64,000 nt of DNA from contig CM046878.1 in the NCBI GenBank assembly GCA_025667525.1, forward strand, positions 573,790,868 to 573,854,867, written 5' to 3'. Numbering within the stretch: the stretch's first letter is position 1; each line of letters opens with the position of its first letter. The stretch is from Glebionis coronaria. Its lineage: Eukaryota > Streptophyta > Magnoliopsida > Asterales > Asteraceae. Positions 32,659 through 44,123 of the stretch are shown here, in pieces. Below the pieces are notes generated by a model that saw only the letters and a program-made list of their open reading frames with translations, was not told the origin of the DNA and made no database searches. The position numbers and the translations under genes were made by a program.

Positions 32659-32670
32659 GCTCTGATACCA
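32659..32670 (-). promoter_or_regulatory. Primer binding site, initiator tRNA-Met (Copia-2)
   Basis: On the minus strand TGGTATCAGAGC, a perfect match to the standard plant copia site, two bases inside the 5' LTR. Confidence 0.92.
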
Positions 32671-32672
32671 CT

Positions 32673-32990
32673 TGTAGTGATTCGATCACTACAACCTGGT
32701 CAACTAGATGCGGATAATATTCGATCGTGATGCAATCGACAGAAAGTAATTTACACAAGGTATGTATCCCTAATCGACCCGATTAGTTTTATTGATAAAG
32801 AAGCGTTGTGAATCTCATCCCCCCTCACCTCCTTTTATAGAGATGAGGGGGAACCGAACTGTTACATAGTCCTACGGGTCGGGTTGGGCTGCGACACCAC
32901 CAACCGACCTTTAGTGCTATAGGCTATTTAGGAAACTCGATAACTATCCCCTAGACACGACTTAGGCTAATAAAGACTAAATACATAACA
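32673..32990 (-). repeat. 5' LTR of Copia-2
   Basis: 318 bp, the same length as its partner, with about six substitutions and small compensating indels by hand comparison. Confidence 0.9.
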
Positions 32991-32998
32991 GTTTGAAC

Positions 32999-33280
32999 TA
33001 GAGGTGGCAAAATGGATGGCGGGCGGGCAAAAAGTGGGGGGTTAAACGGGCAATAGGCTAAATAGGCAGCGAGCTAAACAAGCGCATGCAAAAAAATAAA
33101 AATAAAAACGTAAAAAAAATTAAAAATAATACTTTTATAAAAGTTGGGAAAAAAACATTAAATATAAAGATTAATCGAATGTCAAATTTGGTGTTTTACA
33201 TACGCCCATTGAGCCTATCTAATGTTTTACATGTGCTCATTGAGCCCCTAAAAAATAAATAGTGGGTAATGGCACCTCTA
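32999..33280. mobile_element. hAT-type MITE, copy 2 (uninterrupted)
   Basis: 282 bp, TAGAGGTGGCAAAATGG...GGCACCTCTA, with the 8-bp duplication GTTTGAAC at 32991-32998 and 33281-33288. It is the paralogue of the copy at 6190-20647, so the MITE was present before the F-box unit duplicated. Confidence 0.88.
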
Positions 33281-33748
33281 GTTTGAACATCGTATTTAGA
33301 TACAGTATAAGATTTAACATAAAGCCTCCGTTCATTCAGCTATGCCACTGAGTATGCCTAACAACTCACAGTAAGATCTCTAGAACTTATATATGAATGG
33401 AAATGTAAGGTAAGAATCATTTTGACATAATTGCAGACAACTAATTACACGCAAGAAAAGCATCTCCCATCATCAATCATAAAAATAACAACAAACTAAT
33501 AACATGGATCTCAAACTTGCTTCTGTAAAGATAGAGTAACTTCAAACTCAACAACCATATGCAACAAATCAAATAGTGTCGAGACACCTGCTATGAAAAT
33601 ACACACATTTTGCTTAGAAAAATATATCACTGGGAACCATTACTCACCAGTCACCATATTAACCATAACCTGGTAAGATTTTCTTGACATGGTTTTAAAG
33701 TAAAACACATAACATTGTCTTCACATGTATACATTAAGAACAAAATAA

Positions 33749-35307
33749 TCAATGAAACTCAATGGTCGACAATGAAACAGTGATTTCTACCCCTGGTGAA
33801 GCGCGCGGGGAGCTTAAGATTGTTCTTGAAATTTGAAACTCGGCATCCTCATCAAGCTCGCAAAAGAGTACTATTGTCAGCTTTTCCAGCTCAGGTGACT
33901 TTGCCAAGAAAAACTTAACAAAATCCAACTCACACTTCATGTTGCTCAAATTTGAAATCTTTAATTCTTTCAAATGGTTTGAAGAAATATCTAATTGACT
34001 TTCAACCGTAAAGGAGTCTACCTCAGGATATAGAAGACGCAAAAAGTTTGACATCTGCAAGAAGCATATGAATTTCTCGTGTCAGTTTCCTTTATAAGAG
34101 CATATATATACTGCATAAATACTTCGTGTGGTCTCCTAAAAATTCAGTAAATGTGAGCGAAATTAATATCACTGTTATTTCTGGTGGTTCTTTCTTTTAC
34201 TTTTTAGGCACCAAAATTAATATTAATTAATTACCAAGTTGAGGGAACAAAAGTGAAAGCAAATAAGGTATATATGGAACTTGGCGGTTCGTATGGTTGT
34301 CTCAAAATTCTGTAATTGTGAGCGATCTAGAAGGAACATTGATACAAGTTACTCTTCTAAAATAAGGATCAAAGCATATAGGATATGAGATAGACTTGTG
34401 TCACTTACCTGAATATGCAGTATCTTCAAGGTCGGGGAGCTTCTCATTACAAAAGAAAGTGAAGGGAGATGTTCGAAAGACCAATATTTCACACACAAGT
34501 ATTTGAGATTGACTAATGGGGTTGGAAGCTTGTGTGAAGCTCCACATGTAGCTGAAAACTTGAACCATAGTGTAAACCAAATAAAGATTAATTAGTTATA
34601 TGAAACGTTTTCTTCTGAAATTGAATGAAATATATACCAAATTGATATTATTACCGTAATTCCTACAAACGAAATGGTTAGATTTTCAATCTCCAACAAA
34701 CACTTTAATAGGTTAATCAGGGTAAGTTCATCACGACCTAGGAACTGCCTTTGTAATGGACTCTGAAAAAACCATAAAAGGTTTATATTAATTATGAAAG
34801 CCATGACCATTGATATTTGATGTTAGTAAACCTTACCAAGTGCAAGCTCTTGAGTACTGGACAACTGGATAGTAGATGTAGAAGCCATTTTGTAGAGGTT
34901 ATTACACCACTCAAGCTTAATCTTGTAATGCTACTAGTACCAACCAATCTTGGTTCAGCAGGAAGAAAACAGCCATGCAGATATAGTTCCTTTAACTGAT
35001 GCATCGGTAAGAGAGATAAGGGTAGCCTATGCTCGACTGCAGGAAGTCCTTTTATAGAAAGAGAAAACTCCTGCATCGGACCCTGGTAGTTTAAGAGAAG
35101 TTGGTATATACCATTAAAAGTTGTTTGCGTCATGGAATTTTGGTCACTCGCACGAAATGTATCTTCATTGATCACGAGTTTAGGAATTTTGGTCCATTTG
35201 TACCTCCATTCTTTAGAGAGGATACTTGTTCTCGCGGCCTCTTTAATCGTTACAAGACATAGAATGGTTTCAATAATTTGTGGAGGAATATTGCTTATCT
35301 TATCCAT
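33749..35307 (-). CDS. F-box/FBD/LRR protein, copy C
   Basis: Four exons, all phase 0 with GT-AG borders: 35307-34837, 34762-34655, 34558-34409 and 34054-33749, giving 344 residues. Residues 1-45 are the F-box (MDKISNIPPQIIETILCLV...LSKEWRYKWTKIP), which in this family binds the SKP1 adaptor of SCF ubiquitin ligases. Leucine-rich segments follow (MHQLKELYLHGC, SCPVLKSLHL, NLTISFVGIT). The C-terminus has the FBD signature (VKFFLAKSPELEKLTIVL, SPRASPG). It resembles the plant At1g13570-like group and its substrate is unknown. The ATG at 35307 is chosen because copy D starts there and an upstream in-frame ATG lies before a likely 5' UTR splice acceptor (TTTTGCAG). All splice sites are intact, so it may be functional. 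Confidence 0.88.
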
Positions 35308-35760
35308 TTCAGGATATTCCTGTTGGAGCAATACAATGTACTGCTGCAAAATTAGTACATGCAACAATTAGTGGCGGAACCAGGAAATTAAGATGTGGGG
35401 GGCAAATTTTTTTTTTTTTGACAATAACAATAAAATGCGGAGGAAAAAAACTATGATTGTAATGATAAATCGAGTATTTTTACCTATACATGAAGATTTT
35501 ATAAGGTTTATAAGAGTTGAATTTTGGGTTTTAATATGCGAGTGGGCGATATGAGTTTTGAGTGGAGGGCGCTTTCGAAAAAGATCAAAACTACACTAAA
35601 ATTTCGTCTTTTTCGGCTAGTCATGGGAGGCGCTGCCGCCCCGTAGCTAAAGAATGGATCCGCCACTGGTAACAATCGTTCAATATGAATTTCTAATAAA
35701 AAAAATTCAAAGTGAAGGTTTCTGGATTGGTGCATCAATACTTACTGTTAGTAGCTTTCT
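35308..35760 (-). other. 5' UTR and 5' UTR intron of gene C
   Basis: A likely donor, GTAAGTATTG, lies near 35743 and a likely acceptor, TTTTGCAG, near 35346 (minus strand). Both are conserved upstream of gene D. The intron of copy C carries a MITE (35369-35668). Transcript ends are inferred. Confidence 0.5.
35369..35668. mobile_element. hAT-type MITE in the 5' UTR intron of gene C
   Basis: 300 bp with termini TAGTGGCGGAACCA and CAGTGGCGGATCCA (inverted). The 8-bp duplication is GCAACAAT/GTAACAAT (35361-35368, 35669-35676), one mismatch. Gene D lacks it (ATGTAGCAATCGTTTC near 40052), giving an empty site. Terminal AGTGGCGGAxCCA is a common plant hAT motif. Confidence 0.85.
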
Positions 35761-36930
35761 ATAAACGTAGAACTTACATGTAAAACCCCTAAATCACATT
35801 TTAGTGTTTGAGCAATCTACTTTTACTAATAATAACTCACATATCAATTTGATCCATACTAGCCACAAGCCCACAACAAACTGAATGGCAAATAATAGAA
35901 GACTAACCTAACTTATTTTAGCAAATCTTTTCCTGATATTAATATATCTAATAATCAGGATATAAATTTACAATATCAAGCTGTCAGAAAACACAAACAT
36001 CTACTGCAACACGTACATTATTATCAGTGCATTCGTTAATTATTGATACCAAGAAATAACCTGCAAAAATCGTATCCAAACACCCTCTTTGGTATCCATT
36101 TATTTCTACCATTTTATTCGAGTATAACCTGTTAAAATTGCTTAACTTGTTCTTTCTGTATTAGTTTTCGGACATCCATTGCAGGCAAACGGATGTGTGC
36201 ATTACTCAAGCATGCACGGTTCATCAGAAATATACGTTCATAGCTATTTCGTATTACTAATGAATACAAGTATATGAAACATCTATAAGAATTCTAACAC
36301 CCTATAATCCAAAATCTATAGAGAACTGGCAAAAATTGTATTCAGACACCTCTTTGGTAATTCATGTATATATATCCTCTTTTGGCCTATGAATCATTTC
36401 CCTCTAATTAACAGCCTTTAAGATAATATGTATACGCGCGAGATTGAATTTGCACATAGCATATAATCAATCCTACATAAAAGTATAGCTAAAAATGTTG
36501 ATAGAAACATCATTTGATACAAAGATGAATTGAATAAATAAACACCACATATGCAAAAGATGTCACAAGAATTGGAAAATATCAGATGCAATACTTAGCA
36601 ATTTGTTTTCCATATATTTTGTCTTCATGTTATTACAGATCATTTTAAATCTTACAAATTCGGATAGATCAGATTTATAATTAGTCATAATTTGATAGAT
36701 CTATATAGCATAATTATGTTAATAAATATAATCAACACATATAATTTGGATAGGATCTATAATTGAATAAAAATAGGTAAAATGAACTCACTTACTTTTA
36801 TTGCATTGGATTTGATGACCGAACTTTTAGGGTTTGGAACTGGAGTCGAAGTGTGAATAGTTTTATATAAGGGTGTTTGGGGTTTTTTTCGTTTTATTTA
36901 TTTATTTAATTATTTAACTGGCCGGCCATT
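35761..36930 (-). other. Upstream region of gene C
   Basis: Homologous to 3170-4239 and 40140-41410. No coding sequence. It ends with the conserved block TTTTATTGCATTGG...GACCGAACTTTTAGGG (36813-36834), which all units share and which may be a promoter-distal element. Confidence 0.6.
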
Positions 36931-38462
36931 TTGTTCATATTTTTCTGTAAATCAAAAGTTAAAATAGGTACTTTTTTAAAAGAATATATTTTTTTAATAT
37001 AAATGAATCTCTTGATTTATTCTTTTTATTTTTTATATTTTTCTAAAAAAAGATAAGTATTTCCTTATTTAGTACTGTAAAAGTTTTTTAAAACATTGAT
37101 GGAGAAAAAAAATATAAAATTATAAGTGTTAAATTTTGTGGAAAAAAACTTAAAAAAAAAGAAAGTCATAAATAAAACTTTAATTCTTAAGTTTTAAATA
37201 ATTTATATGGTGTTAAGTGAAAATTATAATTTCTCATATTTTTTCAATAGGTTTAAAAATTAATAAATACCCCTTACATATAAGGGACCATATGTATAAG
37301 AGTATTTGTGTCATTTCAATCTTTTTAACCACTACTTAACGAATTTGGTCAAGGTACCAAACCTGTTATAAGTTACAACCACGAGGACCAAACCTGAGAA
37401 AAAAAGGTAAAAGGACTATATCTATTAAACCCGAATGACCACGCATGGATCATTTTTGCAATTAACTCATTAAAAACTTACTTTTTATAATTTAGAAAAA
37501 TAAATATATCACGAATCGTTAATCGTTACGAGAATTATATATCATTTAAAAAAATTATCATTTAAAAAAAATATATATCGCGACGAGAGTCAAATTATCT
37601 TTGTATCGAAGAGAACATGTACATATATTTTCAACAAAAAAAATTCGTATGAGTATGACTAAGAACTCACATTAAAATCTCTAGAAGTATTTCTTTTGTT
37701 TTAATATGCTAAGCTTCAAAATTTTTGTTTTATAATTTCTTATAGCCGAAATTGGTATAAGTAAAAAACTAACAGATATGTAATTTGGATGACATGTAGA
37801 ATTGTTTAGTAGCCAAAAGGCTGATTAATATGCCATAGATGATACTGGCAAATCAAACTTCAACTTAATCATTACAAATATTCTATCAAATAGTCATTTC
37901 TTGTGAGAACGTATATTGAAAACATCAAGTTGTTTCTTAGAACCTGAATAATTTGTTTCTGAATGTTTGATATAATGTGAAGGGGACACGACATTGATCA
38001 TTTTTTGCTTTGATTAGAAGGGTCGTAGATTATATATGAATGGAAATGTATAAGGTTTTCTGCGTAAAGTAAGAATATTTTGACATAATTGCAGACAACT
38101 TACACGCAAGAAAAGCATCTCCCATATCAATCATGCATAAACAACAACAAACTAATAACATGGATCTCAAACTTGCTTCTGTAACGATAGAGTAACTTCA
38201 AACTCAACAACCATATGCAACAAATCAAATAGTGTCGAGACACCTGCTGGGAAAATACACACACATTTTGCTTAGAAAAATATATCACTGGGAACCATTA
38301 CTCACCAGTCACCATATTAACCATAACCTGGTAAGATTTTCTTGACATGCTTTTAAAGTAAAACACAACATTGTCTTCACATGTATACATTAAGAAAAAA
38401 ATAATCAATGAAACTTAATCCAGCCGAAACAACTGTATATTATGTAATAGAGACCCCTAGAT
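36931..38462. other. Intergenic and 3' flank of gene D
   Basis: 36931-38030 is AT-rich DNA unlike the corresponding 3' flanks of units B and C, and no gene or inverted repeat was found in it. From about 38030 the sequence again matches the 3' flanks at 26635-26992 and 33385-33748 (TATATATGAATGGAAATGTA...GACATAATTGCAGAC). Confidence 0.55.
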
Positions 38463-39997
38463 TTATTCAATGGTCAACAACGAAACAGTGATTTCTACCC
38501 CTGGTGAAGCGCGTGGGGAGCTTAAGATTGTTCTTGAAATTTGAAACTCGGCATCCTTATCAAGCTCGCAAAAGAGTAATATCGTTAGCTTTTTCAGCTC
38601 AGGTGTCTTTGCCAAGATAAACTTCACAACATCCAACTCATGCTTCATGTTGCTCAAGTTTGAAATCTTTAATTCTTTCAAATGGTTTGGAGATATATCT
38701 AAATGACTTTCAACCATGAAGGAGGAAAATCCAGGAGTCTTAAAGTCTGACATCTGCAAGAAGCATATGAATTTCTCATGTCAGTGTCCTTTATAAGAGC
38801 ATTAAATAGTTCGTGTGGTTTCCACAAGATTCGGTAAATGTGAGCGAAATTAATATTACTGTTACATTTGGTGGTTCTTTCTTCTAATTTTTAGGCACCA
38901 AAATTGATATTAATTACCAAGTTGAGGGAACAAAAGTGAAAGCAAACAAGCTATATCGAACTTTGCGGTTCGTATGGTTTTCTCAAAATCATTTAAATAT
39001 GAGTGACGTAGAAAGAACATTGATACAAGTTACTCTTCGAAAATATGGATCAAAACAAATAGGATATGGGATAGACTTGTGTCACTTACCTGAATATGCA
39101 GTATCTCTAAGGTCGGGGAGCTTCTCATTATAAAAGAAAGTGAAAGCAGATCATTAGATAGGCTAACGAAAAACCAATCTTTCACACACATGTATTTGAG
39201 ATTGAGTAATGGGGTTGGAAGCTTGTGTGGAGCTCCACATTTAGCTGAAAACTTGAACCATAGTGTAAACAAAACATAGATTAATTAATTATATGAAACG
39301 TTTTCTTCTAGAATTGAATGAAATATATACCAAATTGATAATATTACCGTAATTCCTAGAAACGAAATGGTTAGATTTTCAATCACCAACAAACAGTTTA
39401 ATAGGTTAATCAGGGTAAGTTCATCGCGACCTTGGGCCTGCCTTGGTAGCCTACTCTGCAAAAACATAAAAGATTTATTTTAATTATGAAAGCCATGACA
39501 ATTAATATATGATGTGTAAACCTTACCAAGTGCAAGCTCTTGATTAATGGACAATTGGATAGTAGATGTAGAAGCAATTTTGTAGAGGTTATTACACCAG
39601 TCAAGGTTAATCTTGTAAGGCTACTAATACCAACCGATATTGGTTCAGCAGGAAGAAAACAGCCACACAAATATAGTTCCTTTAACTGATGCATCGGTAA
39701 GAGAGATAAGGGTAGCCTATGATCCAGTGTGTGAATTCCATTTGTAGAAAGAGAAAACTCCTGCATTGGACCCTGGTGGTTTAAGAGAAGTTGGTATATA
39801 CCATTGAAAGTTGTTGCCGTCATGAAACTTTGGTCACTCGCACGAAATGTATCTTCATTGATCACAATTTTAGGAATTTTGGTCCATTTGTACCTCCATT
39901 CTTTAGAGAGGATACTTGTTCTTGCGGCCTCTTTAATCGTTACAAGACACAGAATGGTTTCAATGATTTGGGGAGGAATGTTGCTTATCTTATCCAT
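38463..39997 (-). CDS. F-box/FBD/LRR protein, copy D
   Basis: Exons 39997-39527, 39455-39348, 39251-39090 and 38753-38463, all phase 0 with GT-AG borders, give 343 residues. The F-box is almost identical to copy C (one substitution in the first 45 residues). Exon 3 is four codons longer (VSLSNDLLSLS against a shorter form in C) and the start of exon 4 differs (MSDFKTPGFSSF against MSNFLRLLYPEVDSF), so the leucine-rich part has diverged while the F-box has not. That fits selection for different targets with a shared SKP1 interface, although the sample is two genes. No stop or frameshift was seen. The donor of a 5' UTR intron lies near 40129. Confidence 0.88.
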
Positions 39998-41410
39998 TTC
40001 AGGATATTCCTGCGCTGGAGCAATACAATGTATTGCTGCAAAATTAGTACATGTAGCAATCGTTTCAATATGGATTGTCTAATAAAAAAAATTCAAAGTA
40101 AAGGTTTCTAGATTGGTGCATCAATACTTACTGTGAGTGGCTTTCTATGAACGTGGAACTTACACGTAAAACCCCTAAATCACGTTTTAGTGTTTGAGCA
40201 ATCTAGTTTTGCTTATAATAACTCACGTATCAATTTGATCCATACTAGCCACAAGCCCACAACAAAACTGAATGGCAAATAATAGAAGACTAACCTAACT
40301 TATTTTACCATATATTTTCTTGATATTAATAATATATCTAATAATCAGGATATAATTTTTTACAAGATCAAGCTGTTAAAAAAACACCAACATCACACAT
40401 TATATTATCAATGCATTTGTTAAGTATTGATGCCACGTAATCACCTGCAAAAATCGCATCCAAACACCCTCTTTGGTATCCATTTATTTCTACCATTTTA
40501 TATAACCTGTTACAATTGCTTACTTGTTCTTTCTGTATTAGTTTTCTGACATTCATAGCAGGCAAACGGATGTGTGCATTACTCAAGCATGCATGCTTCA
40601 TCAGAATTATACGTACACAACATCCTATTTCGTACTACTAATGAATACAAGTATATGAAACATCTATAATAATTCTAACACCCTATAATCCAAAATCTAT
40701 GGGAAAATGACAAAAATCGTATTCAAACACCCTCTTTGGTAATTAATGTATATATATCCTCAGTAGGTTTTGATAATTTTAGCTTATGAATCATTTCCCT
40801 CTAATTAACAGCCTTTGCGATATTATGTATACGCGCGAGATTGAATTTGCAAATAGCATAATCCTACATAAAAGTATAGCTAAAAATGTTGGTAGAAACA
40901 TAATTTGATACAAAAACCCTGATTCGCCAATAATTTAAAAAAATAAACAGCAAATATGCAAAAGATGTCACAAAAATTGGAAAATATCAGATACAATACT
41001 TAGCAATTTGTTTTCCATATATTTTGTCTTCATGTTGTTACAGATCATTTTAAATCTTACAAATTCGGATAGATCAGATTTATATGATTTGTCATAATTT
41101 GATAGATCTATATAGCATAATTATGTTAATAAAATATAATCAACACATATAATTTGGATAGGATCTATACGATTAGTCATGATTTGATAATGTTGATAGA
41201 TCTATATATATATATATAGCCATAATTGAGTTAATAAATCAACACACAACATATAAAAATAGATCAATTGAATATTCAGACAACAATTGTATAAAAATTT
41301 GTAAAATGAACTCACTTACTTTTATTGCATCGGATAAAACACTCTGACAACCGAACTTTTAGGGCTTTGGAACTGGAGTAGACGTGTGTGGAAAATAGAT
41401 TTATAGCAGG
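39998..41410 (-). other. 5' UTR and upstream region of gene D
   Basis: Contains the TTTTGCAGCAATAC acceptor and a GTAAGTATTG donor of the likely 5' UTR intron (near 40040 and 40129), then the upstream region shared with units A and C to GGAAAATAGATTTATAGC (41390-41407). It is cut off abruptly by TTA repeats. No coding sequence. Confidence 0.6.
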
Positions 41411-41657
41411 GTGTTTATTTGTTATTATTATTATTATTATTATTATATTTTTTTTTATTTTATTATAATAATAAAAAAAAAAAAAAAAAAAAAAATAATT
41501 ATTAATAAAATTGGTGGACGCGCAGCTTGTTTCGCGGCTCTCTTCCAATTTTGTGTGATTAATAAAATTGGAATTTTTGAAAAAAAAAATAAAAAAAAAA
41601 TTAATAATACTGATAATAATAATAATAATAATAATTGGAAAATATCAGATGCAATAC

Positions 41658-41690
<33 letters not shown>
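41411..41690. repeat. TTA/AAT microsatellites and fillers at the left edge of the LINE cluster
   Basis: (TTA)n at 41421-41447, an A/T homopolymer stretch, LN0 (41512-41577), (AAT)n at about 41610-41634, a 28-bp piece of F-box upstream DNA (41633-41660) and (TTA)n to 41690. Confidence 0.85.
41512..41577 (+). mobile_element. LN0: 3' tip of a subfamily-B LINE
   Basis: Its GCGCAGCTTGTTTCGCGGCT and GTGTGATTAATAAAATTGG match, in inverse orientation, the 3' end of LN3 (43604-43668). Only the last about 45 coding bases and the 3' UTR remain. Confidence 0.8.
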
Positions 41691-41692
<2 letters not shown>

Positions 41693-42197
41693 TTTTTTTT
41701 ATAAACATCACTTTATTAAGATAATAGGATTTACAATAAATTAGTGGGAAGCCGAGATACTATGTGGGCCCCCACTCCTCTAGCTATAACAATTCCTATC
41801 CGATTAAAAATGTGAAGAGCAGCGCGTGCACCAATATCTTGAGTCATGGAGAATCTTCAGATCCGCTTTAGTAAGTTTATTGCATCTGTCTCAAGTTCCC
41901 CAAAAGAAGAGAAAGAGAATGGGAGAAATCCGTATCCAATATCTGCACATTTAGCTTCATACTTGACGCGTTTACGTTGTGCAACCGCAATCACCGCACG
42001 TCCCGGTACAAAATCGAGCATCCCAGTTCGCGTCAAAGGAGATGAACCCGTCAGATCGACACATACATCAAGCCCTCCAGTGCATGAGTAGAGCAACACA
42101 TCAGCTGGACGTAATGGTTTTTCCTTCTCACCACTGAGCCCAATATCAACTTCTTTACCAACAGAAATCCCTGATCGAAAACAGATGTCGACAAGGG
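41691..42197 (-). mobile_element. LN1: 5'-truncated LINE copy (A1)
   Basis: Encodes the C-terminal endonuclease part (GGLDVCVDLTGSSPLTRTGM, then SFSSFGELETDAINLLKRI) with a stop at 41857-41859 and a tail to SRLPTNLL near 41735. It is truncated at GTCGACAAGGGT (42186-42197), then (ATT)n. LN8 is truncated at the same place. Confidence 0.85.
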
Positions 42198-42216
42198 TAT
42201 TATTATTATTATTATC

Positions 42217-43500
42217 ATTTTTTTATAAACCATATATTAGAAACAAAAAGGGATTTACAACAAACTGGATGGAAGACGAGATACTATCTGCGCTCCCACC
42301 CCTTTAGCAATAGCAAAACCTATTCTATGGAAAATACGTACTGCAGCGCGTGCTCCAATATCTCGAGCCTTTGAAAATCTCTGGATCCGCTTCAGTAACG
42401 CAACTGCATCTTCCTGTAATTCACCTAGAGAAGAGAAAGAGAAAGGAAGAAACCCATATCCGAGAGCTGCACACTTAGCCAAATACTTGCATCGTTTACG
42501 TTGTGCAGCATCAATCACAGCTCGGCCAAGTACAAAGTCATTCATCCCCGTACGAGTCAAAGGAGAAGAACCGGTCAGATCAACACACATATCTTTACCA
42601 CTATCCCAAGAATAAAACAAAATATCTGCCGGACGTAAGGCATTATCAAGTCCTCCATCTAATCCGATATTAACTTCCTTTCTGACAGATATCCCTGAAC
42701 GATAGCATATATCAGCAAGAGTATCACGTACCAAATTGTGACGATGCTTAATCCCAACGATACCAGCACACGGTACCGCATGATTCCCAAATATATCCCC
42801 ATAAAATACTCTCGAACAAGCTGAACAGGGCTTCGAAACATTGAACAAGGGAATACCTAAGCGATAACACAAAACACATCGATAAGTCCGCCCATTCATA
42901 GTATGACCCAACCCCGAGAAAGGAACTGTCCTAAGCCAATCAGAAGTATGATCCTCCCTCTGAGATGCCCATAAAGCCATCTGTCTAGCAGATAAAGCGA
43001 AGGTGGATTCTACATTCTTAATAACCCGAGCAAAATATATATCTGCCATTTTCTTCATGAGTTTGGGGAAGCGACTCCACTCGGATTACTTAAAAAATCA
43101 ATCTCCATAACCGAGTTAAACACACGTAAGGCATCATCAAACTGGAGTCCATAAGATCTAATATCAGTGTGTTGAAGTAGCTTAGACTGCAAGTCAGCTG
43201 ACTGTAACCGAGAAGCAAGAAAAGCATAATGCAATACATCACCCGCAGAATAAACACCTAACCCCCCCCAAAGGAAAAGGGCAACGTAGCAAGTCTCCAC
43301 TACCAATCACCAAATCCCGGTCTAGAAGCAATAACAATACGCTCCAAAGAAGAACGGAGCGTCATATCAAAAGAACTTTGGGCAGACTTAAAAGCATAGG
43401 GTGAACATGTACGCATAGAAAAATATAACTTGGAAATACCGGCACAAGAACGAAGAAGCAGCAACTCACATTAAGGGTCATTAATTTTGGCCACGACGTC
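42217..43500 (-). mobile_element. LN2: 5'-truncated LINE copy (A2)
   Basis: A 267-codon frame (43058-42255) starts MKKMADIYFARVIKN and holds the CCHC motif (CSACSRVF...NHAVPC) and the nuclease-like RPADILFYSW...CVDLTGSSP, ending SRLPSSLL. A frameshift near 43060 separates it from the upstream part (GLGVYSAGDVLHYAFLASRL, 43306-43055). It is truncated at 43500 within the LMDAVAK-equivalent region, followed by (TTA)n. About 40 bp of 3' UTR precede the tail. Confidence 0.85.
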
Positions 43501-43502
43501 CA

Positions 43503-43551
<49 letters not shown>

Positions 43552-43554
43552 TTA

Positions 43555-43597
<43 letters not shown>
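43501..43597. repeat. (TTA)n microsatellite between LN2 and LN3
   Basis: About 97 bp of TTA/ATT with one TTTTATTG interruption. On the sense strand of LN3 it is that copy's TAA tail. Confidence 0.9.
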
Positions 43598-43598
<1 letters not shown>

Positions 43599-44123
43599 CG
43601 AAACTCCAATTTTATTAATCACACAAAATTGGAAGGGAGCCGCGAAACAAGCTGCGCGCCAACCCTTTTTTGAATACAAAAACTAAGTCTAGACATCAAA
43701 AAACCACCACTCCTCGCGTCATTAGAATGACAACCAGCTAACCGCTTAAGACGCGAGACAGTACCCATCGCCTCCTCCCCAAACTACCCAAAAGTCGAGA
43801 AGGCGAATGGAATAAACGAGTAACCATGCTCAGCACAAATAGAAGAATACTTCCTCTTCTTCTTCTGAACAACCGACTGCAAAGCACTCCCAGGAACCCA
43901 CGAATCCAACCCCGCCCCTGCAAACGGAGAAACCCCTGTAACATCTAAACACGCATCTTTACCCTGGGACCAATTATGTAACAATAAATCTGCTGGCCGA
44001 AGATCACGCCCACCATCAGAAACAAATCCCATATCAGCTTCTTTCCTCACCGACACACCAACCTTAGAACAAATATCAAACAACACATCACGAACAAGAT
44101 TGTGCCGAAACTTAACCCCCAAA

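Larger units (their letters stand above)
28398..32990 (-). mobile_element. Decayed, RT-less Ty1/copia element (Copia-2)
   Basis: 4593 bp with two 318-bp LTRs (TGTAGTGATTCG...ACATAACA) and the perfect duplication GTTTG (28393-28397 and 32991-32995). The uninterrupted paralogous site TATAGTTTGAACTAG is at 6179. The gene order is leftward: gag and protease (31567-30758), a gag-pre-integrase remnant (30675-30436), then integrase tail and RNase H (30439-28736). The integrase core and most of the reverse transcriptase, including YVDD, are absent. The LTRs are nevertheless about 98% identical by eye, so it moved relatively recently as a defective element. Confidence 0.9.

Noticed and set aside
32440..32758. 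Short plus and minus frames in the Copia-2 leader
   Set aside because: They lie in the untranslated leader and the LTR edge, with no homology recognised.
40368..40601. 77-codon minus frame upstream of gene D
   Set aside because: The matching region upstream of gene C does not keep the frame, so it is chance in a promoter region.
41411..41704. Frame of poly-tyrosine and poly-isoleucine
   Set aside because: Translation of TTA microsatellites.
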